Notes: generated from the sequence alone by a model not told the origin. DNA of 9,594 nucleotides from Armatimonadota bacterium (GCA_016869015.1 VGFB01000085.1:1-9594); one strand, 5' to 3'. Shown: positions 1 through 7,163, counted from the stretch's first letter. Numbers and translations are program-made.

Positions 1-93
1 TCGATCCTGTCCCGCTCAACCAGCTCCTCGGCGGGAATGCCACGCCTGAGCCGCCCAAGGAGCCTCAACCTGAGTCAAGCAGATAGCCCAGAT

Positions 94-135
94 ACTCAAT
101 GCTCAGTGCTCAGTGCTCAATACTCAGTGCTCAAT
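94..135. repeat. Tandem heptanucleotide repeat, six copies
   Basis: Six consecutive 7-bp units run without interruption: ACTCAAT, GCTCAGT, GCTCAGT, GCTCAAT, ACTCAGT, GCTCAAT. The consensus is RCTCART, and the only differences are A/G transitions at unit positions 1 and 6. A degenerate unit beginning GCCCAG follows at 136, and GCCCAG also occurs at 86-91. On the minus strand the array begins 8 nt after the sigma-factor stop codon, so it lies in that gene's 3' untranslated region. A length of 7 is not a multiple of 3, which argues against a coding repeat. Heptanucleotide tandem repeats of this kind are known in intergenic DNA of filamentous cyanobacteria (STRR sequences). Any relation here is only by analogy. 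Confidence 0.9.
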
Positions 136-143
136 GCCCAGCC

Positions 144-698
144 CTACCCCGCCAGGTCCTCCAGCGCCGCCCGCAGGTGTTTCTTCGCTCGGAAGAGGTG
201 GATCTTCACGGTTCCGATCGGCAGACCCGTCGCCTCCGCGATCTCCGGGTAGCTCAGCCCCTCCACATGCCGGAGCAGACACACCGGTTTGTACAGGTCC
301 GGCAGCGAGCGCACCGCATCGGCCACTCTCCGCGCCACCTCGGCCTTCTCGGTGGTCTCTACGGGCCCATCGGCGTCGTCGCGCACGGAGCCGTCGGATT
401 CGCCGATCGCCTCCCACGGCTCGGCCTCGCGGCCCTCTCGTTGCCCGTGGCTTACGCAGACCCTGGCGGTCAGCGTCATGAGCCACGCGGAGAAGCGGCG
501 GGAGGGGTCGTAGAGGTGCAGCTTCCGGTACGCCCGCAGCACCGCTTCCTGGGCCGCATCGTGCGCGACCTCGCGCCGGTTGAGCAGCTTGCGGCAGAGG
601 CTCAGCACGCGGGGGTAGTAGCGCCGCACGAGCGCATCGAACGCGTCGGGCTCCCCGCGCAACGCCTGCTGTGCCAGGCGCTCATCGCTGACCGGCAT
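144..698 (-). CDS. ECF-type sigma-70 family RNA polymerase sigma factor
   Basis: This 184-residue protein has the length and two-domain layout of an extracytoplasmic-function sigma factor, which redirects core RNA polymerase to a stress or signal regulon. Region 2 covers about residues 10-80: a PDAFDALVRRYYPRV-type start, the core-binding AHDAAQEAVLRAYRKL segment, and the RFSAWLMTLTAR segment of region 2.4 that contacts the -10 element. A variable acidic linker (about 85-118) follows. Region 4 (about 120-180) shows the LPDLYKPVCLLRHVEGLSY and PEIAEATGLPIGTVKIHLFR helix-turn-helix that reads the -35 element. The ATG at 698 starts the domain correctly, and an AGGAG lies 12 nt upstream. No anti-sigma gene follows before the window edge. 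The gene is divergent from the TerB operon across 149 bp. The family call is firm; the regulon is unknown. Confidence 0.93.
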   Translation of the reverse strand: MPVSDERLAQQALRGEPDAFDALVRRYYPRVLSLCRKLLNRREVAHDAAQEAVLRAYRKLHLYDPSRRFSAWLMTLTARVCVSHGQREGREAEPWEAIGESDGSVRDDADGPVETTEKAEVARRVADAVRSLPDLYKPVCLLRHVEGLSYPEIAEATGLPIGTVKIHLFRAKKHLRAALEDLAG

Positions 699-723
699 CG
701 CTCGCGCAGGCTCCTGAGGGGTC

Positions 724-749
724 TACACGCACTTCTCTCGACAGGTTTC
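724..749 (-). promoter_or_regulatory. Possible ECF-type promoter of the sigma-factor gene
   Basis: On the minus strand GAAACC (744-749) is followed after 14 nt by CGTGTA (724-729). This loosely resembles the GAAC-type -35 and CGT-type -10 elements used by ECF sigma factors. Transcription would begin just upstream of the AGGAG at 711-715. ECF genes are often autoregulated, which fits the position. The match is imperfect and the spacer somewhat short, so this is a weak prediction. Confidence 0.22.
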
Positions 750-831
750 GCCCTGGTGCCCCGAGCTTCCTGGCCACGCCCACAGGCCAGCTGAGGGAGG
801 TTGAGCGGGAGCAGCGGCGAACACGGTGCCC

Positions 832-844
832 AGAGGCAGGGGGG
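832..844 (+). promoter_or_regulatory. Ribosome binding site that decides the TerB start
   Basis: A purine-rich stretch containing AGGCAGGGGGG ends 3 nt before the GTG at 848; the AGG at 838-840 is spaced 7 nt from it. The only nearby in-frame ATG, at 920, has no purine-rich sequence before it. The choice matters because the GTG start includes an N-terminal membrane segment that the ATG start would remove. Confidence 0.6.
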
Positions 845-847
845 ACA

Positions 848-3313
848 GTGGTCACGCTTCTGGTGCTCGCGCTCATAGCTGGGTTTGCCTGGTCCCTCTG
901 GTGGGTCTATCGCCAAGCCATGGGGGGGCGAACCACTACAGCTCGGGCTCAGTCCCTCGACACGCCGCCCGTCGCGAGCCACGAGGCCCGACTGTACGTC
1001 CAAGCCCTACGGGCCCAAGGTCGGGGGGACGCGGAGATCCGGACTGCCCTGATTCAAGCGGGCTGGTCCCCCCTGCAGGCCCACGCCCTCATGCAGGCGC
1101 CCCCGACGCACGTCGATCACTGCACGGCCTCGGCACCCGTCGCGGCGGCCCCTCGCGCTCCGGTCCCTGCGCCCGTCTTCGCCCCACCGCTAACTCAGGT
1201 CGGCGCCCCGCTCCCGGTTGCCGCAACTCCTGACGGCTGTTGGCTCCCGGCTGGCCGGGAAGTGACCGTCGCGGGCCGCCGCATGGCCGGGGGGATGGTC
1301 TATGTTGGGTCGGGCCTTCGCTCGGTGGGCCGGTACGGACAGACGGAGCCCGCGCTCATCGACCCGGCGCTCCCCGTCGGCGCCGCCCCGGACGTCACCG
1401 GCCTGGGCATGGGCTACTGGCCTTCCTACGACGGTATCCCGCGCGAATGCCGTGCTGCCTACCTGGACTGGCTGGCGACTGGAAGGGATAGCCCGGACAC
1501 CTACATCGGGTATGTGTTCCTGTACTTCTACGGGCTTGAGCGGCGCATCCTCGCCGATGCGCGCAACTCGGCGCAAGCCGCCGCTGAGACTCCTGCGCTC
1601 TTGGCGGAAGTCCAACGGCTGCTGGGCGTGTACGGTGCAGTTGGCTCATTCCGCGGCTACGCCGAGGGCCTGCTGGACTTCGCACAGGCCTCGCTGTCAG
1701 CTGACCCGGTGCGCGGCTACGACCCTCTGGAGCAGGTTGGCCGCGAGGCGACGTGTTGCCTGAGAGTGGGGCTCGCGCAGATGGTGGTTGCCTCGCAGCC
1801 CATCCCTTGGAACTGGGCCTTGGCCTGGTACTGCGCAACCCCCGAAGGGTACCTCCGCACGCCGGCCACGCGCTGCCAGGCTGAGTTCCGCGTTCTCTTC
1901 CGACTCAGGTACGCACGTAGGTCCGGCGACGGGCTCAGGATCTCCCCGAACAAGAGCCTGCTGAAGCTCACCTACCACCCGGCCAGTCTGACGTTCGGCG
2001 GCGAGATCACCGTCGAGATGGGCGCCCTGCCGGACGTCACGCGCCAGACCGCGCCCCTCCGGAAGATCGCACAGATAGTGGACGAGTGCCAGACCGAACT
2101 CGATGCCTACTCCCGCTGGCTGGGCCGCAACCCCACAGGCCGCGGCACGCTGGCAGCGGCCGCCCTGCTACCGGGCGACCTCGTCGCCGAGACGGGCTCT
2201 GACGAGGTCGCCACGTTGCGCGCCTCCCTGGATGAGCTCCTCGGGGCGTCCGCGACGACGGTCATCACAGCTGGTAGCCTCATGGAACGGTGGCCCTCCG
2301 CGGACGGCGCTCGTTTCGGCAAGCGCAACGCGGTGGGACTTGCGCAGGCCCTGGCCAAGTGCGGGTACGGGATGGAGCCCGATGTGCGGTTTGGCGGTGC
2401 CGCTCCGAAGCCCGGGGATGCGCTGGTCCTCTTCCGGCTCCCGGAGCACTCCCCTGCTGCCCCTACCGAGTCCTACCTCGCCGCGATGTTCGTGCTGCGT
2501 CTGTTCATCGCGCTGGCCTTGGCGGACGGCAAGGTCAGCGACGCGGAGCACGAGCAACTCGTCGCCTACCTGAAGGCGACCGCCCGACTCAGTTCCGCCG
2601 AACGGGAGCGCCTCCGAGCCTACGTCCGCTGGCTCGTCCGCACGAAGCCCGGGTTGGCCGGCCTCAAGCGACACGCCGAGGCGCTCAGCCCTCAACAGCG
2701 GCACGCTTTGGGCAGGCTTCTGATTGCTGTGGCGGGGGCAGACGGCGTCATCGCCGCCCCCGAGGTCGCCGCGCTCGCGAAGATCTACCCGCTGATCGGA
2801 CTTGACCCGGATGAAGTCCACAGCGACATCCACGCTCTCGCGGCCTCCGGCGCGCCCTCTGAGCCGGTTACTGTCTGCGCGCCACAGCCCACCACCTCGC
2901 GGTTCGCAGTTCCGCAGCCATCGACGCCGCCGGAAGGCGAGGCCTCTACCGTCACGCTCGACATGGAGCGGGTCCGCGCGACACTGGCCGAGACCGAGCA
3001 CCTCGCCGTTGTGCTCGACGGCATCTTCGTCGAGGAGGAGCCGGCGCCTTGCCCAGTGGCGCAAGACGTCTCTGAGATGCCGTGCGTGGCCGGGCTTGAT
3101 GCTGTGCACTCTGCCTTGCTTCGCCGGCTGGCAGGGCACGCGGCCATCGACCGCGCTGCGTTTGACGGCTTTGCGGCTGAGTGCTGCGTGCTGCCCGACG
3201 GAGCGTTGGACACCCTCAACGACGCGGCCCTCGGGGCGTGCGAGGAACTGCTCTGCGAGGGTGACGACCCGATCGAGGTCAGCCAGACAGTCCTGAGGGA
3301 GATGCTGGCATGA
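848..3313 (+). CDS. Membrane-anchored TerB-N / TerB / TerB-C domain protein
   Basis: The protein has 821 residues and starts at GTG. Residues 4-21 form a hydrophobic helix followed by basic residues, suggesting an N-terminal membrane anchor with a cytoplasmic body. A short helical module (44-83, containing RAQGRGDAEIRTALIQAGW) resembles small UBA-like repeats. A Pro/Ala-rich linker spans about 84-125. TerB-N begins near 132 (CWLPAGREVTVAGRR, GGMVYVGSGL, MGYWPSYDGIP, YIGYVFLYFYGLERR). A conserved middle region runs to about 530. TerB (about 541-660) has two acidic metal-site-like motifs, ADGKVSDAEHE and ADGVIAAPEV. TerB-C (about 700-821) contains AVVLDGIFVEEE, VLPDGALDTLNDAA and EGDDPIEVSQTVLREML. 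TerB domains belong to the tellurite-resistance/stress (Ter) family, and TerB-N/TerB-C versions have been linked by gene context to DNA-processing ATPases and helicases. This is the first gene of the operon; its stop overlaps the next start as ATGA. The architecture call is strong; the biochemical role is unknown. Confidence 0.9.
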   Translation: MVTLLVLALIAGFAWSLWWVYRQAMGGRTTTARAQSLDTPPVASHEARLYVQALRAQGRGDAEIRTALIQAGWSPLQAHALMQAPPTHVDHCTASAPVAAAPRAPVPAPVFAPPLTQVGAPLPVAATPDGCWLPAGREVTVAGRRMAGGMVYVGSGLRSVGRYGQTEPALIDPALPVGAAPDVTGLGMGYWPSYDGIPRECRAAYLDWLATGRDSPDTYIGYVFLYFYGLERRILADARNSAQAAAETPALLAEVQRLLGVYGAVGSFRGYAEGLLDFAQASLSADPVRGYDPLEQVGREATCCLRVGLAQMVVASQPIPWNWALAWYCATPEGYLRTPATRCQAEFRVLFRLRYARRSGDGLRISPNKSLLKLTYHPASLTFGGEITVEMGALPDVTRQTAPLRKIAQIVDECQTELDAYSRWLGRNPTGRGTLAAAALLPGDLVAETGSDEVATLRASLDELLGASATTVITAGSLMERWPSADGARFGKRNAVGLAQALAKCGYGMEPDVRFGGAAPKPGDALVLFRLPEHSPAAPTESYLAAMFVLRLFIALALADGKVSDAEHEQLVAYLKATARLSSAERERLRAYVRWLVRTKPGLAGLKRHAEALSPQQRHALGRLLIAVAGADGVIAAPEVAALAKIYPLIGLDPDEVHSDIHALAASGAPSEPVTVCAPQPTTSRFAVPQPSTPPEGEASTVTLDMERVRATLAETEHLAVVLDGIFVEEEPAPCPVAQDVSEMPCVAGLDAVHSALLRRLAGHAAIDRAAFDGFAAECCVLPDGALDTLNDAALGACEELLCEGDDPIEVSQTVLREMLA

Positions 3314-4623
3314 GTGACACGCCGACGATCCGCCCCAAGGACCGGGACGCCATCCTCCAGTCCCTGCGGGCCGGAGTAGTGCCGCGGGTGGGGCAGCAGC
3401 ACGTCCAGGTGGGGCGCGTCGAGGAGGTCACTGCCCTGATCGGCGACCTTGGCCGAATCGCCGATGGCGGCTCGGGCATTCGGTTCGTGATCGGAGAGTA
3501 CGGATCGGGGAAGACCTTCTTCCTTTACCTCGTTCGCTCGATTGCGCTGCAGAAGCGCCTGGTGACCGTTCACGCCGACCTGACCCCCGACCGTCGCCTT
3601 CACGGCACCGGTGGCCAGGCGCGCCTGCTGTACGCCGAACTCATGCGCAACATGGCGACGCGTTCGAAGCCTGAGGGCGGAGCGCTTCCGAGCGTCGTGG
3701 AGCGCTTCGTCTCCTCCGCTCTCAGCGAGGCCCAGTCGTCTGCGGTCGGCGCAGAGACGGTCATCCACCAGCGTCTGGCGGACTTGTCGGAGATGGTCGG
3801 CGGCTACGACTTCGCCCAGGTTGTGGCGGCCTACTGGCGCGGCCACGACACCGGCAATGAGACGCTCAGGTCGGACGCGGTCCGCTGGCTGCGAGGGGAG
3901 TTCTCGACGAGGACCGACGCCCGAGCAGCCCTCGGAGTGCGCACGATCATAGATGACTCGAACGTTTACGATCAGCTCAAACTCCTCGCCCGCTTCATCC
4001 GGCTCGCCGGCTTCGACGGCCTGCTAGTGTGCCTGGACGAGATGGTCAACCTCTACAAGATGGCCAACACTCAGGCCCGCAGCTCAAACTACGAGCAGGT
4101 GCTTCGCATCCTCAACGACAGCCTCCAAGGCGTCGCCGTGGGCCTCGGCTTCCTGATGGGCGGCACCCCCGAGTTCCTCACGGATACGCGCAAGGGCCTC
4201 TACAGCTACCCAGCCCTGCAGTCGCGCCTGGCCGACAACGCCTTCGCCGTCGGGGGGCTGGTGGACTACTCCGGGCCAGTCCTGCGGCTGCCGAACCTCA
4301 CCCGCGAGGAGTTCTACGTCCTGCTCCACAAACTGCGGCACGTCCAGGCCTGTGCCGATGCCTCCCGCTACCTGATCCCCGACGAGGGCCTGACGGCCTT
4401 CATGGAGCACTGCTCGAAGTGCGTGGGCGACGCCTACTTCCGTACGCCCCGCGGGACCATCCGTGAGTTCGCTGGGTTGCTCGCCGTCCTGGAGCAGAAC
4501 CCTCAGGCGTCCTGGCAGGAGTTGGTCGGCGGGGTAAAGGTCATCGGCGAGATCAACCCGGAGCTCGCCCCCTTGCCCGACGAGGAGGAAGCTGGCGATG
4601 AGCTCGCCACGCTCCAGCTCTGA
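3310..4623 (+). CDS. BrxD-like (DUF2791-type) P-loop ATP-binding protein
   Basis: This 437-residue ATPase resembles BREX-system BrxD / DUF2791 proteins. An N-terminal VGR turn (34-36) precedes the Walker A motif GEYGSGKT (62-69). The characteristic HADLTPDRRLHGTGGQARLLY segment spans about 88-108, broken here as HADLTPDRRLHG and TGGQARLLY. The Walker B strand is GLLVCLDEMVNLYK (237-250), with D243 and E244 as the expected Mg2+ and catalytic residues. A sensor-like GFLMGGTPEF lies at 280-289. A conserved TPRGTIREFAGLLAVLEQNP block follows at 379-398, and the tail is acidic. No DNA-binding or nuclease domain is visible. Both key ATPase motifs are intact. The ATG overlaps the TerB stop by 4 nt and the 3' end overlaps the helicase start by 26 nt, so the three products are probably made together and form one complex. 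Partnership with the helicase is inferred from the recurring BrxD-BrxHI pairing in BREX loci. The family call is strong. Confidence 0.92.
   Translation: MSDTPTIRPKDRDAILQSLRAGVVPRVGQQHVQVGRVEEVTALIGDLGRIADGGSGIRFVIGEYGSGKTFFLYLVRSIALQKRLVTVHADLTPDRRLHGTGGQARLLYAELMRNMATRSKPEGGALPSVVERFVSSALSEAQSSAVGAETVIHQRLADLSEMVGGYDFAQVVAAYWRGHDTGNETLRSDAVRWLRGEFSTRTDARAALGVRTIIDDSNVYDQLKLLARFIRLAGFDGLLVCLDEMVNLYKMANTQARSSNYEQVLRILNDSLQGVAVGLGFLMGGTPEFLTDTRKGLYSYPALQSRLADNAFAVGGLVDYSGPVLRLPNLTREEFYVLLHKLRHVQACADASRYLIPDEGLTAFMEHCSKCVGDAYFRTPRGTIREFAGLLAVLEQNPQASWQELVGGVKVIGEINPELAPLPDEEEAGDELATLQL
4582..4590 (+). promoter_or_regulatory. Ribosome binding site for the helicase, inside the ATPase gene
   Basis: GAGGAGGAA ends 7 nt before the ATG at 4598. 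It is a strong Shine-Dalgarno sequence embedded in codons for the Asp/Glu-rich tail of the upstream ATPase. It supports the 26-nt overlapping start and suggests that the helicase can also be translated independently. Confidence 0.75.
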
Positions 4624-6838
4624 GCCAACGCCTCCGCCCAGCGTCGCCTTCACTCGGCTCCATGAGAAGGTGCAGCGTTGGATCTGGCTCCAGCAGTGGC
4701 GTGAACTCCGCGACGTGCAGGAGCAGGCGGTCGAGCCTATCCTGGCGGGGCAGGACGTGATTCTCGCGGCGGCGACCGCGGGCGGGAAGACAGAGGCGGC
4801 CTTCCTCCCGATCTGTTCGGGTCTGGTCGACAGCCTGCCGGCCGGTGTGGCCGTCCTCGACGTCAGCCCCCTCAAGGCGCTCATCAACGACCAGTATGAC
4901 CGTCTCGCGGCGTTCTGCGAGACGCTCCACATCCCCGTGCACCGCTGGCATGGTGACGTCTCCAGCAACCGCAAGCACCAGCTCATCCGCGAGCCGTCCG
5001 GCATCCTTCTCATCACCCCCGAGTCCTTGGAGGCCCTCTTCGTCCACCACGGTGCCAAGCTGCGCCGCGTCTTCTGGGGACTGCAGTACGTGGTCATTGA
5101 CGAGCTACACGCCTTCATCGGCGCCGAGCGCGGTCGCCAGCTTCAGTCCCTCCTGCACCGGCTCGAGCTCCTGCTGCGCCGCCGGGTCCCTCGCATCGGG
5201 CTCAGCGCGACTCTAGGCGACATGCGTCTCGCCGCTGGCTACCTGCGCCCCAACGGAGGCGACCGGGTCTGCCTCGTGGTCTCCGACGAGACGGGCCAGG
5301 AGGTGCGCCTCATCCTGCGCGGGTATCGGCGGTCGCCCGTCGAGGAGACTCAGGTGGGCCAGGCCCCCCAGGATGCCGAAGGCTCCACTGACTCGAGTCA
5401 CACCAGTGATGTTGGGGCCATCGCCGACCACCTGTTTCAGAAGCTCCGCGGCCGCGACCACCTGGTCTTCGCCAACAGCCGCAACAACGTGGAGCGTTAC
5501 GCCGACCTGCTCCGCAGACTCAGCGATGAGCGGCGGGTCCCGAACGAGTTCTTCCCACACCACGGAAGCCTCTCCAAGGAACTCCGGGAGGACGTCGAGG
5601 CGCGGCTGAAGGACAAGACGAAGCCGGCGACTGTCATCTGCACCAGCACCCTCGAACTTGGCATCGACGTGGGCGACGTGGAGAGCATCGCGCAGATCGG
5701 CGCGCCGCCGTCCGTTGCCGGCATGAGGCAGCGCCTGGGTCGCTCCGGACGCCGCGAGGGCAAGCCAGCCGTGCTGCGCATCTTCGTCCCCGAGCCTGGG
5801 CTAGCCGACCGGAGCCCCCCCCAAGACCACCTGCGCGCACAACTCGTGCAATCCGTGGCGATGGTGAACCTGCTGGTGGCTCGGTGGTGCGAGCCGCCTG
5901 CGGACGGGGCACTGCATCTCTCCACCCTCGTTCAGCAAGTGCTCTCGCTCGTCGTTCAGCATGGCGGGGTCAGGCCCACCGAGGCTTGGCGGGCCCTGTG
6001 CGAGGGGGGCCCCTTTGGTGCCGTTGGCCAGACCTTGTTCGCTGATCTGCTGCGCGCTCTGAGCGCGGAGGACCTCATCCAGGAACGCGACGGCGCCCTG
6101 CTCCTGGGTAGCCGTGGAGAGCGCGTCGCCAACCACTTCAGCTTCTACACCGCCTTCATCACGCCAGAGGAGTACCGCATCATCACGGGGATGCGCACGC
6201 TGGGCGCCATCCCCATCGACTACCCCTTGGTCGAGGGGATGTACATCATCTTCGCCGGCCACCGCTGGGAGGTCATCTCCGTGAACGTGGAGGAGAAGAC
6301 CGTTGAGGTGGCTCCGGCCGCAGGCGGCCAGCCCCCCGCTTTCGGCGGCACCGGCGCCGCCGTCCATGACCGTGTTCGTCAAGAGATGCTGGCTGTCTAC
6401 CGGTCCGCGGAGGTGCCCGTCTTCCTGGACAGCGTCGCCCGAGAACTGCTCAACGAGGGCCGAGCCTCCTTCTCTCGGTATGGACTTGGGCTGCGGTCGC
6501 GTCTACAGCACGGCGACGACTGCCTGCTCTTCCCTTGGGTGGGTGACCGGGTGATGAACACGCTCCTCGTCCTACTGCTATCCCGCGGCCTGAAGGTCGC
6601 CCAAGACGGCGTCGCGCTGACCGTGGAGAGGACCACGGCCAACGAGCTCCGTGGGCACCTACGAGCTCTCGCCTCCGAGACGCCGCCGAGTGCAGAAACC
6701 TTGGCGTCGGTTGTTCGGAACAAGCGCACGCAGAAGTACCACTGGTGTCTGACGGAGGCGCTGCTGTGCCGAGACTACGCGTCGACTCACCTTGACCCGA
6801 GCGGCGCGTGGACGGCGCTCCAGGCCCTCGTGGAGTAG
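4598..6838 (+). CDS. Lhr/BrxHI-like DEAD/DEAH-box superfamily 2 helicase
   Basis: This 746-residue ATP-dependent nucleic-acid translocase has all the SF2 motifs intact. They are: a Q-motif-like RDVQEQA (38-44), motif I ATAGGKTEA (59-67), Ia PLKALINDQ (91-99), Ib TPESLE (140-145), motif II DELH (168-171), III SAT (203-205), IV FANSRNNVE (291-299), a HHGSLSKE segment (321-328), V STLELGIDVGDV (350-361) and VI QRLGRSGRR (378-386). Beyond the RecA lobes, residues about 440-600 look like the winged-helix and beta-rich region of Lhr-core helicases (PTEAWRALCEGGPFG, HRWEVISVNVEEKTVEV). The last 140 residues match no domain I recognise; there is no zinc-binding cysteine cluster of the YprA/MrfA kind and no nuclease motif. 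Length fits BrxHI-type proteins. It is the last gene of the operon. DNA is the likely substrate, but this is inferred from relatives. Confidence 0.92.
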   Translation: MSSPRSSSEPTPPPSVAFTRLHEKVQRWIWLQQWRELRDVQEQAVEPILAGQDVILAAATAGGKTEAAFLPICSGLVDSLPAGVAVLDVSPLKALINDQYDRLAAFCETLHIPVHRWHGDVSSNRKHQLIREPSGILLITPESLEALFVHHGAKLRRVFWGLQYVVIDELHAFIGAERGRQLQSLLHRLELLLRRRVPRIGLSATLGDMRLAAGYLRPNGGDRVCLVVSDETGQEVRLILRGYRRSPVEETQVGQAPQDAEGSTDSSHTSDVGAIADHLFQKLRGRDHLVFANSRNNVERYADLLRRLSDERRVPNEFFPHHGSLSKELREDVEARLKDKTKPATVICTSTLELGIDVGDVESIAQIGAPPSVAGMRQRLGRSGRREGKPAVLRIFVPEPGLADRSPPQDHLRAQLVQSVAMVNLLVARWCEPPADGALHLSTLVQQVLSLVVQHGGVRPTEAWRALCEGGPFGAVGQTLFADLLRALSAEDLIQERDGALLLGSRGERVANHFSFYTAFITPEEYRIITGMRTLGAIPIDYPLVEGMYIIFAGHRWEVISVNVEEKTVEVAPAAGGQPPAFGGTGAAVHDRVRQEMLAVYRSAEVPVFLDSVARELLNEGRASFSRYGLGLRSRLQHGDDCLLFPWVGDRVMNTLLVLLLSRGLKVAQDGVALTVERTTANELRGHLRALASETPPSAETLASVVRNKRTQKYHWCLTEALLCRDYASTHLDPSGAWTALQALVE

Positions 6839-6881
6839 GCGTCGTTCGCGCCGGTCACAGCCAAGGCAGGTCTTCAGATAG

Positions 6882-6893
6882 GAACATCCGTTC
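6882..6893. promoter_or_regulatory. GAAC-N4-GTTC palindrome, LexA (Cheo-box) type, site 1
   Basis: GAAC-ATCC-GTTC is a perfect match to the GAAC-N4-GTTC operator core used by LexA in Bacillus and actinobacteria. The right flank, GTTCGAG, also resembles the mycobacterial extended site. It lies 44 nt after the helicase stop and about 24 nt before a GTG that opens a doubtful 74-codon frame. No clear promoter elements surround it. Confidence 0.4.
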
Positions 6894-7115
6894 GAGCAAC
6901 AAACAGGCAATGCCCCGTGCTGGCCCGTAGAGGCCCCTCCAGCGCGACGACACCCCCGAAGTGGACCAAGGGTGCCGAACGAGGCAAACCGAGGCTCAGA
7001 ATGGCTCAGAACGCGATTCGCCTCCATCACCCGACCCCTTCCCTCGCGACAGAGCCGGCGATCATCGGGGGGCGCACAGGGGGAAGGGGGTGCGTGGCAA
7101 CCGGTCGCCTCTCTA

Positions 7116-7127
7116 GAACAGACGTTC
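7116..7127. promoter_or_regulatory. GAAC-N4-GTTC palindrome, LexA type, site 2
   Basis: GAAC-AGAC-GTTC lies in the left arm of the inverted repeat. It is immediately followed by TATATA (7128-7133), which could serve as a -10 element. A weak -35 candidate, TCGCCT (7105-7110), sits 17 nt upstream, so the palindrome would fill the spacer as in a repressed promoter. An AAGGAGG follows at 7140-7146, but no start codon lies at a usable distance and stop codons come quickly. Confidence 0.4.
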
Positions 7128-7151
7128 TATATACGACGTAAGGAGGATATA

Positions 7152-7163
7152 GAACGTCTGTTC
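7152..7163. promoter_or_regulatory. GAAC-N4-GTTC palindrome, LexA type, site 3
   Basis: GAAC-GTCT-GTTC lies in the right arm of the inverted repeat and is the mirror copy of site 2. The two centres are 36 bp apart, which would place two bound dimers on roughly similar faces of the helix. The site is not independent of site 2, because it follows from the arm identity. Confidence 0.4.

Noticed and set aside
1..68. Minus-strand open frame from a TTG at 68 to the window edge (ends IPAEELVERDRI)
   Set aside because: Only about 22 codons are visible, the start codon is weak, there is no clear ribosome binding site and no family is recognisable. It could be the start of a gene but cannot be supported.
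2168..3139. 323-codon minus-strand frame opposite the TerB gene
   Set aside because: It is a GC-driven shadow. The plus strand has TerB motifs throughout and matching operon structure.
6886..6905. GTTCGAG at 6890-6896 as a tRNA T-loop
   Set aside because: The flanking bases do not form a 5-bp stem, and no acceptor, D or anticodon arms can be drawn around it.
6917..7141. 74-codon plus-strand frame from a GTG, 24 nt after LexA-type site 1
   Set aside because: Composition is Arg/Pro/Gly/Ser-rich as in chance GC-rich frames, there is no good ribosome binding site, and it ends inside the inverted-repeat loop. It would matter only if the region proves to be transcribed.
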